Shown here piece after piece: positions 6,636 through 12,698 of a stretch of 14,113 bases of DNA. The notes below the pieces were generated by a model. The model was not told where the DNA came from and did no database searches. It saw only the letters and a list, made by a program, of their open reading frames with translations. Origin of the DNA: an archaeon (lineage in GTDB: Archaea; Hydrothermarchaeota; Hydrothermarchaeia; Hydrothermarchaeales; JALUUU01). The DNA lies in the NCBI GenBank assembly GCA_027021185.1, contig JALUUU010000065.1, positions 1 to 14,113 of the forward strand, in the 5' to 3' direction. Positions within the stretch are counted from its first letter, which is position 1. Every line of letters starts with the position of its first letter. The translations under genes and the position numbers were made by a program.

Positions 6636-6914
6636 CTACTTGAGGTCGTCCCGCAGGTCGTCAGGGAGCATGTGAGGAATGTCGTCGATGATTGGATACC
6701 AGCGTTCACAGGAAACGCAGACCAACACTTCCCCCTTGATCTTCTCGAGATCTGATCCGCACTTCGGGCATGAGGTCCTGTCTGGGAATCTCTCGGCGTA
6801 GTAGCGGATATCGCATTTTTTACAGAGGAGAAAGTCCTCCTCATCCTTCAGCTCCACATCCTCTTTACACATCGGACATGCCAGGATTTCCAGCAACTCG
6901 CTGCTGATGGGCAT
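6636..6914 (-). CDS. Trm112-like zinc protein with an extra CxxC pair
   Basis: The 92-residue product starts with the Trm112-family pattern LLEILACPMC (7-16) and ends with CVSCERWYPIIDDIPHMLPDD (66-86). Trm112 proteins bind and stabilise several SAM-dependent methyltransferases acting on tRNA, rRNA and release factors. Usual archaeal members are about 60 residues with two Cys pairs. Here there are four: C13/C16, C31/C34, C49/C52 and C66/C69, so about 30 residues with a second zinc knuckle are inserted between the family ends. The methyltransferase partner is not evident in the window. A TATA-like box 25 nt upstream lies inside the end of cobY, so this gene probably has its own promoter. Confidence 0.75.
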   Translation of the reverse strand: MPISSELLEILACPMCKEDVELKDEEDFLLCKKCDIRYYAERFPDRTSCPKCGSDLEKIKGEVLVCVSCERWYPIIDDIPHMLPDDLRDDLK

Positions 6915-6934
6915 ATCATAAAAATCCTACCTCT

Positions 6935-6943
6935 TTATTTAAA
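6935..6943 (-). promoter_or_regulatory. TATA-like box inside the last codons of cobY, for the trm112-like gene
   Basis: On the minus strand this reads TTTAAATAA and spans the final Phe-Lys-stop codons of cobY. Its centre is about 25 nt before the ATG at 6914, suited to leaderless transcription of the trm112-like gene independent of the cobalamin operon. Confidence 0.45.
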
Positions 6944-7516
6944 TGCTTTCCTGTGGAGCCATTGTAGGTCTTTTCTGGTGTTCACGTTGACGGCTAGGCG
7001 GGGGTTGTTCATCACAACGGTTCTCTGGGGACCGTGGAGGTCTCCGCCGTCCACGATGTTAATCCCTGCCGGCACGAGGTCTCCGTATACAATAGTCGGG
7101 GTGAGGCCCATGTCCAGTAAGAGAGTCTTGGGCACCATAACCGCTAAAGCGGGCTCTCTCTGCCCCGAGTATTCCCCCACCACGGCGTCCACGTCCCCCG
7201 GCCTTATCAGGGGCAGGTCCGCCGCCATGGTCAAGGTGGGGCCGAGCCCCAGGTTCTTGAGAGCGTATATCATGTCCTCCACGTATCCGCGGCCAGGGGC
7301 CCGCAGGATCCTCCACTCCTTTTTCCTCAGGTATTCCTCTGTCTTCCTGGTCAAGGGACTTGTCACGACGATGATCTCCCCTATCTTCTCGGCTTGCTCC
7401 AGGGAGGCGATAACATGCCTCACCAGAGGACGCCCCCTGTACAGGGCCATGGGCTTCTCCCCTTCGCCGAATCTCTCCCCTTTGCCGCCTGCCATTACCA
7501 GAGCCGGAAGCTTCAT
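6935..7516 (-). CDS. cobY: CobY, adenosylcobinamide-phosphate guanylyltransferase
   Basis: CobY transfers GMP from GTP to adenosylcobinamide phosphate, giving the AdoCbi-GDP used by CobS. It is the archaeal, non-homologous replacement of bacterial CobU/CobP and lacks kinase activity. The 193-residue protein has the nucleotidyltransferase N-terminus LVMAGGKGERFGEGEKPM (6-23), the metal-binding region MAADLPLI (97-104), PAGINIV (149-155) and AVNVNT (175-180). Length matches the family. Its ATG overlaps the cobS stop (ATGA) and has a GGTGG site 7 nt upstream. It is the last gene of the cobalamin run. MobA-like enzymes are related, but the cob context and the length favour CobY. Confidence 0.9.
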   Translation of the reverse strand: MKLPALVMAGGKGERFGEGEKPMALYRGRPLVRHVIASLEQAEKIGEIIVVTSPLTRKTEEYLRKKEWRILRAPGRGYVEDMIYALKNLGLGPTLTMAADLPLIRPGDVDAVVGEYSGQREPALAVMVPKTLLLDMGLTPTIVYGDLVPAGINIVDGGDLHGPQRTVVMNNPRLAVNVNTRKDLQWLHRKAFK

Positions 7517-8238
7517 ATCAATACCACCAAGGCCAGCATCCTGGTTAGCTCATTCGCCGCTCCCAGAACATCCCCAGACACTCCCCCGATAAGCCTCTGT
7601 GAGAACCTGGCCATCGAGTAGGAAAAAACCAGGATCACCAGAAGCAAGGGTACTGATTTTATCCCCGCCAGGGGGGCGACGATGACGAGGTAGAGCATAA
7701 CCCCCAGAAACACTGCTCCCCTGCTCCTTCTGAGGGTGGTGATGAACTCTTCCCCCATGCCGCTCCAAGCTGGAGGAGCCATGGACGCCACGAGCAACAT
7801 AGAGAGTTTTGCAGACGCCTCCGCCATTACCAGGGCTGATACGATGTTCTCAGCGCTGGATAGGGCCAGATATGTGACGAGGATGGTGAACAATCCCACC
7901 CCGAAGGCTCCTGTCCCTATCCCCGGTGAGTGCATAACCCTCTGCCTCTGCCTTTGACCGCCCCTTATCATGGCGGCGTCTCCCAGATCCAGGAGGCCGT
8001 CTAGATGATGGAAACCCGTTAGGAACAGGAGGAAGAAGAAAGCCATGGCCGCTGAGACGCTCCACGGCAGGAAGGCCTGTAGAAAATAGCCCAGAGAACC
8101 CGCCAGGGCCCCGATAACAGCCCCCACCAAGGGGAAAAGCCATGCCCCTGAGGCTGCTTCCCTCAGGCTGCAGTATCCCCCCACGGGCAGGACTGTGAGG
8201 AAACCGAGGATGCATCTAAGTCTCTTAATCACATCCAT
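7513..8238 (-). CDS. cobS: CobS, adenosylcobinamide-GDP ribazoletransferase (cobalamin synthase)
   Basis: CobS is a polytopic membrane enzyme that joins AdoCbi-GDP to alpha-ribazole (or its phosphate), the last step of the nucleotide loop. The 241-residue protein has FLTVLPVGG (13-21), the metal-binding HHLDGLLDLGDA (77-88), GTGAFG (108-113) and GGVSGDVLGAANELTR (218-233), all family landmarks, with several hydrophobic segments (about 34-55, 61-76, 112-127, 175-208). The ATG at 8238 overlaps the cbiB end by 10 nt and has GGTGG 7 nt upstream. A GTG at 8232 would give a 4-nt overlap but is less favoured. Confidence 0.93.
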   Translation of the reverse strand: MDVIKRLRCILGFLTVLPVGGYCSLREAASGAWLFPLVGAVIGALAGSLGYFLQAFLPWSVSAAMAFFFLLFLTGFHHLDGLLDLGDAAMIRGGQRQRQRVMHSPGIGTGAFGVGLFTILVTYLALSSAENIVSALVMAEASAKLSMLLVASMAPPAWSGMGEEFITTLRRSRGAVFLGVMLYLVIVAPLAGIKSVPLLLVILVFSYSMARFSQRLIGGVSGDVLGAANELTRMLALVVLI

Positions 8239-9152
8239 ATCATGGCCACCAGGGTGATGATAACGAAGAAGGCTACGGAGAGATTAACCATGCTCAGGGC
8301 GCGGAGAATATGTCTGGCCCCCAGGTCCTCATGGCGCTCCCCTATCCTGTACACGCCGATTTTCTCCAGCTGGACCCCCAGGGCCCCGGCCACCGCCGAG
8401 ATAGGGTGCCCGGCATTGGGGCTCGGGGTTTTGCATCTGTCCCTGAGATATATCCCTACAGAGTTTCTCCATGCCTCCCCCAGGAACAGGGCGGAGAGTA
8501 TCAGCAGGCCTCCGGATATCCTCGCGGGCACATAGCTCAGTAGGTCGTCCATCTTCGCCGAGAAAAACCCGATGTCAAGCAGGCCCTTTTTTCTGTACCC
8601 CACCATGGAGTCAAGGGTGTTTGTGGCTCTGTATAAGGCTGCCCCCGCGACGCCCTCAGGGACGCCGAAGGCCAGGCTGAGCACAACAAAGTAGAAGAGG
8701 GGCGCTATTATCCCGTCCACCGTGCTGTCCCCCACAGATTCCACGGCTGCAGAGGCGATGTGCCTCTCCTCCAGGGAGGACGTGTCTCTCCCCACTATGG
8801 ATGATACCGCCTTCCTCGCCTCATCCACCTCGCCCTGTAATAGGTGGTCGGCGACGGGTCTGGCGTGCTCCTCGAGGCCTCTCCAGCTGAACTGAAGCTT
8901 TAAAATGAACGCCGCGAGGACTAGGCCTGCCACTCCCTGGAGGGATGCGAGGAGATATGCTCCCAATGCGAAGGGCAATGCGGTCGAGACATAGAGCAGG
9001 ACGCCGCTCAGCCTATGGTCTCCGAGCCTAGACAAGAGGGCTGCTATTACCCTGCCCAGATAGGCCACTGGGTGATAAGTATTGGACGGCTCACCCATGG
9101 CCCTGTCGAGAATGAGGGCCCCTATCAGCACAGCAACAGCCTCCGCCGTCAT
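8229..9152 (-). CDS. cbiB: CbiB, adenosylcobinamide-phosphate synthase
   Basis: CbiB is an inner-membrane protein that attaches aminopropanol phosphate (or aminopropanol) to the f side chain of adenosylcobyric acid. The 307-residue protein has the N-terminal landmark DRAMGEPSNTYHPVAYLGR (16-34), VGDSTVDGIIAPLFYF (140-155), RATNTLDSMVGYR (175-187) and SPNAGHPISAVAGALGV (244-260), and hydrophobic segments near both ends and the middle (about 50-86, 148-172, 286-305). Length is normal. Its start overlaps the cbiP stop by 4 nt. CobD, which makes the aminopropanol arm, is encoded two genes upstream in the same run. Some sources call this protein CobD; the name here follows the anaerobic pathway. 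Confidence 0.94.
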   Translation of the reverse strand: MTAEAVAVLIGALILDRAMGEPSNTYHPVAYLGRVIAALLSRLGDHRLSGVLLYVSTALPFALGAYLLASLQGVAGLVLAAFILKLQFSWRGLEEHARPVADHLLQGEVDEARKAVSSIVGRDTSSLEERHIASAAVESVGDSTVDGIIAPLFYFVVLSLAFGVPEGVAGAALYRATNTLDSMVGYRKKGLLDIGFFSAKMDDLLSYVPARISGGLLILSALFLGEAWRNSVGIYLRDRCKTPSPNAGHPISAVAGALGVQLEKIGVYRIGERHEDLGARHILRALSMVNLSVAFFVIITLVAMIWM

Positions 9153-10627
9153 TTCCTAAGCCCCATAATATCCATGACCTTGTCTATGTCTACGTGTTTT
9201 CTGACAACCCGAGCCGCCTTCTTAAGGCTCCCGTACCATACCTCTGAGGGCTCATAGAAAGACGATCCCCCATTGAAGAGAGCTTTTCTCAGAGGAGGTA
9301 AATCGAAGATTCCGTGGAGGTATGTTCCGAAGACTCTGCCCTCCCTATCAGTGGCCCCCTCTGGGCGTCCATTCAGGTCGATAATGGGCTCAGCCTCCTC
9401 GCCGAGGCTTGTTTTTCCCATATGGATCTCGTATCCCCTTACTTTCCCTCCCTTAATGCCCCTGAATATCCCCCTCGAGGATATAATGTTCCCCTCAACT
9501 CTCACAGTGGTCTTGGAGTATTCCTTAAATATTGTCTCCACGTCCAGGAGGCCAAGACCCCTCATCTCCCCCGGGGAGTCGAGCTCCACGCCTTTCTCGT
9601 CAGATATCCTTTTACCCAGCATCTGGAAGCCGCCGCAGAGACCTATCACCCTCGCCTCTCTGGCTAGGCGCCTTATTTTCTCCTCGAATCCCTTCCTCCT
9701 GAGCCACTCCAGGTCCTTGAAGGTGTTCTTGGTCCCGGGGAGTATTAGGACATCGGGTCTGCCAAGCTTCCCTGGTTCGTCAACGAACCTGACCCTGGCG
9801 CCCTCGTACACCAGGGGATCAAAGTCTGTGAAGTTAGAGATCCTGGGGAAGCGCAGAACCGCCACGTCCAGGACCCCTTCCCCTGCCACGCTCGTTAGGG
9901 AGACAGAGTCCTCCAGGGGCAGCTTCAGCTCCTGGATGTACGGCAGCACCCCTAGAACGGGTTTCGCCGTGAGCTCCTCTATCCTGCTTATTCCGGGCTC
10001 AAGGATGTCCATGCTCCCCCTGAACTTGTTAATGATCACGCCTTTTACAAGGTCTCTGTGTTCCTCTTTAAGCAGCTCCAGGGTTCCGTATATGCTGGCG
10101 AAAACCCCGCCCCTGTCTATGTCCGCCACCAATAGCACCGGGGCCTCTGCGATCTCCGCCACCTTCATGTTGGCTATGTCTCGGTCGTATAGATTTATCT
10201 CCGCCGGGCTCCCAGCCCCCTCTATGACTATCGCCTCGAAGTCCTCCGCAAGCTTATCATATGCCTCTTTAATGACCCTGAGGCCCCTGTCTATAGCGAA
10301 GGACCTGTAGTACTCCCCCGCGTCCATGTCCTCGAAGGGTCTGCCGTTTATAATGACCTGGGACCTGCATTCCCCCATGGGCTTAACGAGGATAGGGTTC
10401 ATCTCAACCCTGGGCTCGACTCCCGCCGCAAGGGCCTGAAGAGCCTGGGCCCGGGCGACCTCATGGCCGTCAGGGGTGACGAAGGAGTTGAGGGAAGTGT
10501 TCTGGGATTTGAATGGGGCTACCCTGTATCCCTCCTCCTTGAGGATGGTGCACAGCACCGCAACCAGGAAGCTCTTCCCTGCGTTGGAAGAGGTGCCCTG
10601 AATCATTATCCCCTTAGCCTTCCTCAT
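9149..10627 (-). CDS. cbiP: Cobyric acid synthase CbiP (CobQ)
   Basis: CbiP uses ATP and glutamine to amidate carboxylates b, d, e and g of adenosylcobyrinic acid a,c-diamide. The 492-residue protein has the two expected parts. The N-terminal dethiobiotin-synthetase-like domain (about 1-230) has the P-loop IQGTSSNAGKS (9-19), FKSQNTSLNS (39-48) and EGAGSPAEINL (136-146). The C-terminal class I glutaminase domain (about 250-450) has ILPGTKNT (295-302), IGLCGGFQMLG (328-338) with nucleophile Cys331, and TYLHGIFD (435-442) with catalytic His438. Its start overlaps the upstream cysteine-rich gene by 14 nt, with AAGGAG 11 nt upstream. The CbiA paralogue (a,c-diamide synthase) is not in the window. 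Confidence 0.95.
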   Translation of the reverse strand: MRKAKGIMIQGTSSNAGKSFLVAVLCTILKEEGYRVAPFKSQNTSLNSFVTPDGHEVARAQALQALAAGVEPRVEMNPILVKPMGECRSQVIINGRPFEDMDAGEYYRSFAIDRGLRVIKEAYDKLAEDFEAIVIEGAGSPAEINLYDRDIANMKVAEIAEAPVLLVADIDRGGVFASIYGTLELLKEEHRDLVKGVIINKFRGSMDILEPGISRIEELTAKPVLGVLPYIQELKLPLEDSVSLTSVAGEGVLDVAVLRFPRISNFTDFDPLVYEGARVRFVDEPGKLGRPDVLILPGTKNTFKDLEWLRRKGFEEKIRRLAREARVIGLCGGFQMLGKRISDEKGVELDSPGEMRGLGLLDVETIFKEYSKTTVRVEGNIISSRGIFRGIKGGKVRGYEIHMGKTSLGEEAEPIIDLNGRPEGATDREGRVFGTYLHGIFDLPPLRKALFNGGSSFYEPSEVWYGSLKKAARVVRKHVDIDKVMDIMGLRK

Positions 10628-10883
10628 TCCTCACAAGCTCCTTCCTCAGCTTCAATAATTCCTCTCTGCTGAGGTTTTTACCATCTATCGCGGCCTTGAC
10701 GACCCCCGCGACTTTTTCGTCATGGATCCAGTGGCAGTCTATGCAGCTCCACACCCTGCCCTTTTCTTTCCTGTCCTTATATTTCCCCCCGGTTGAGGAG
10801 TCGAGGCACGGGTAGAAGGGGCAGTAGCACCATAGGCAGTCTTGCCCCGGGAAGTGGCACGGGTAGTATTTGCAGTCAGCCAC
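10614..10883 (-). CDS. Cysteine-rich small metal-binding protein of the cobalamin operon
   Basis: The 89-residue product has eight Cys (4, 9, 16, 19, 21, 26, 47, 50) and three His (10, 51, 54) in its first 54 residues, then a charged helical tail. This fits the 'cysteine-rich small domain' family (PF04071-like), seen near or fused to cobalamin genes in archaea. In Methanosarcina mazei, CobD carries a C-terminal metal-binding extension and acts as both threonine kinase and threonine-phosphate decarboxylase; this protein may be the free-standing equivalent. That equivalence is inferred. The start is GTG at 10883-10881, with a strong GGGGGGAG site 4 nt upstream. It overlaps cobD by 8 nt and cbiP by 14 nt, which points to translational coupling. 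Confidence 0.82.
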   Translation of the reverse strand: MADCKYYPCHFPGQDCLWCYCPFYPCLDSSTGGKYKDRKEKGRVWSCIDCHWIHDEKVAGVVKAAIDGKNLSREELLKLRKELVRNEEG

Positions 10884-11937
10884 GCAGCTCCCCCCTCAGC
10901 TGTCTCAGCTCATCGATCAGGCGCTGGTTCTCATCCCGAAGCTTCACGGCAACCCTTATGTAGTCCTCCCCCAGGCCCTCGAAGGAGCTGCAGTCCCTAA
11001 CGAGAATGCCTTTCTTCAGGAGCCGCCTCTTCAGCTCCGGTGAGGATATCTCTCCCCCCAGGTTGATCAGGAAAAAATTTGTCTCAGTGGGCAGAGGCTC
11101 GAAGCCCGCGGCTCTTATCCCCTCTATGAGGAACTCTCTCTCAGACTCGATGAACCTGCGGGTCCTGTCAACGAATCCCCTGTCCCTGAGGGCCTCCGTC
11201 CCCGCCACCTGGGCCAGGACATTAACATTCCAGGGCATCCTGAGGCGCTCCATGGGGCCTGCTATCCTCTCCCCTGCTATGCCGTATCCCAGCCTCAGTC
11301 CTGGAAGGGTGTAGAGCTTGGTCAGAGAACGGGACACCAGGAGGTTCTCGTATTCCCAGGGCTTCTCCAGGGAGGGCCTGCCGCTGAATTCCACGTAGGC
11401 CTCGTCCAGGAAAACCAGTACATCCATCTCCCAGGCGGTTTCAACGAGTGCCCTGATCACCTTTCTCCCCAGGCTCCGTCCCGTCGGATTATTGGGGTCG
11501 CATAGAAACAGCGCCCTGGGCCGGGTCTCCAGGGCCTCGGCTATGGCGTCGGGGCTGAAGGATAAGTCTCCTCCGAAGCTCAGCAGCTCCACCTCCGCTC
11601 CTTTAACCAGGGCCTGATACCTGTACTCCGAGTAGGTGGGGGAGGGTATCACGACCCTGTCGCCCCTGCCGATGAAGGCCTCGATGAAAGTCTTTATTAT
11701 CTCCGTGGAGCCGTTGCCCAGGACCAGGTTATCCCTCCCTACGCCGTATTCTGATACCGCCTTTCTCAGCTCGGAGCTGCGGTCATCGGGGTAATAGGCA
11801 ATCCTCCAGAGATTCTCTCTAACAGCCTTGATAACCCCCTCAGGGGGGCCCAGGGGGTTAACATTCGAGCTGAAGTCGATGACTGGGAAATGCGCCCACA
11901 CATCCCCTCCATGAACAGCCTTCTCAACTTGACTCAT
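10876..11937 (-). CDS. cobD: CobD, threonine-phosphate decarboxylase (PLP enzyme)
   Basis: CobD decarboxylates L-threonine O-3-phosphate to (R)-1-amino-2-propanol phosphate, the arm used by CbiB. The 353-residue protein is a fold-type I PLP aminotransferase relative of HisC. It has the CobD-like N-terminus HGGDVW then DFSSNVNPLGPP (21-32), GNGSTEII (74-81), DPNNPTGR (147-154), DEAYVEF (178-184), and the PLP Lys at 207 in SLTKLYTLPGLRLGY (204-218). I chose ATG 11937: it overlaps the cbiJ stop as ATGA and has GGAGG 7 nt upstream, while ATG 11955 would add six residues without such a site. There is no C-terminal Cys-rich extension; that part is the next gene. HisC is the alternative, made unlikely by the context. 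Confidence 0.88.
   Translation of the reverse strand: MSQVEKAVHGGDVWAHFPVIDFSSNVNPLGPPEGVIKAVRENLWRIAYYPDDRSSELRKAVSEYGVGRDNLVLGNGSTEIIKTFIEAFIGRGDRVVIPSPTYSEYRYQALVKGAEVELLSFGGDLSFSPDAIAEALETRPRALFLCDPNNPTGRSLGRKVIRALVETAWEMDVLVFLDEAYVEFSGRPSLEKPWEYENLLVSRSLTKLYTLPGLRLGYGIAGERIAGPMERLRMPWNVNVLAQVAGTEALRDRGFVDRTRRFIESEREFLIEGIRAAGFEPLPTETNFFLINLGGEISSPELKRRLLKKGILVRDCSSFEGLGEDYIRVAVKLRDENQRLIDELRQLRGELRG
10888..10895 (-). promoter_or_regulatory. Shine-Dalgarno site deciding a GTG start
   Basis: GGGGGGAG on the minus strand lies 4 nt before GTG 10883-10881. It supports the non-ATG start of the cysteine-rich gene inside the cobD 3' end. Confidence 0.55.
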
Positions 11938-12698
11938 CTGTTTTCCTCCAGCCATCGCAGCACGTCGTCATAGTCCCGTACAACCGCGGTATAGTTGATC
12001 CTGGGCCTCGTTATCAGCACCACGGGCAGCCCCATGGAGAGGGCGGCCTTAATCTTGGCTTCCTCGCCCCCCGCGGCCCCGCTCTCCTTCGTCACGAGGA
12101 CCTCTGCCCTAGTGTCCCTGAGGAGGGCCTTGTTCAGCTCCAGGCTTCCTCCTCCCTGAATAGCGATTATTTCCCCTGGCTCCAGGCCGAGGGAGCGGCA
12201 CTTCTTCACGGCCTCAACGGTCGGCAGGATCCTGGCGACGATCCTTCCCCTGTTATCCATGGCCTTTACAAAGACCTCGAGGTTGCTGCTCCCCAAGGCG
12301 CAGAACACCGTCTTCCCGAGTTCTGCAGCCTTCTCAGCCGCTTCTTCGAAGCTCCGGCACCTATGCACGAGAGGGCTGTCTATCCTGACCTCCTCTCTCT
12401 CAAGCCTCAGATAACGTGTCCCCGTCTGCCTGCATGCCTCGATGGCGTTGCTGCTGGCCTCTTTGGCGAAGGGATGGGTGGCGTCCACCACGTGGGTGAC
12501 CTCTCTCTCCCTGATCAGGGCCGTCATTTCCTCAAGGCCGAGCCTTCCCCGCAGAGCGATGTCGGCTCCTGCTTTCCGTACAAGGCTCTCACCGTATTCT
12601 GTGGCGGCCGTCGCCACCACCTCGTATCCCCTATCCTTGAGGAGGGGGATTATTTCTCTGCCCTCTGTGGTGCCTGCGAGAACCCATATCCGAGGCAT
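11934..12698 (-). CDS. cbiJ: Cobalt-precorrin-6A reductase CbiJ (CobK family)
   Basis: This enzyme uses NAD(P)H to reduce a double bond of cobalt-precorrin-6A, giving precorrin-6B. The 254-residue protein has the family N-terminus IWVLAGTTEGREI (4-16), the conserved VDATHPFA (71-78), a central Rossmann-like half, IQGGGSLELNKAL (180-192) and VTKESGAAGG (202-211). Length is typical. The ATG directly follows the TAG of the cbiG-cbiH fusion (TAGATG), with GAGGG a few nt upstream. CbiG in the same run points to the anaerobic, cobalt-early route, so I use the name cbiJ rather than cobK; the sequence alone cannot tell the two apart. Confidence 0.93.
   Translation of the reverse strand: MPRIWVLAGTTEGREIIPLLKDRGYEVVATAATEYGESLVRKAGADIALRGRLGLEEMTALIREREVTHVVDATHPFAKEASSNAIEACRQTGTRYLRLEREEVRIDSPLVHRCRSFEEAAEKAAELGKTVFCALGSSNLEVFVKAMDNRGRIVARILPTVEAVKKCRSLGLEPGEIIAIQGGGSLELNKALLRDTRAEVLVTKESGAAGGEEAKIKAALSMGLPVVLITRPRINYTAVVRDYDDVLRWLEENR
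11945..11949 (-). promoter_or_regulatory. Shine-Dalgarno site deciding the cobD start
   Basis: GGAGG on the minus strand lies inside the last codons of cbiJ, 7 nt before ATG 11937. It selects this start over the in-frame ATG at 11955. Confidence 0.65.

Noticed and set aside
6978..7592. 204-residue plus-strand open frame
   Set aside because: It is antisense to cobY and the end of cobS, both of which show clear family motifs; the antisense product has low-complexity composition.
9273..10310. 345-residue open frame on the plus strand
   Set aside because: It lies wholly antisense to cbiP, is Ser/Pro-rich with no recognisable motif, and arises from the GC-rich codon pattern of the real gene.
11938..11955. 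Upstream ATG of cobD adding six residues (MAGGKQ)
   Set aside because: The inner ATG at 11937 has GGAGG at ideal spacing and a 4-nt overlap with cbiJ; the outer ATG has no such site.
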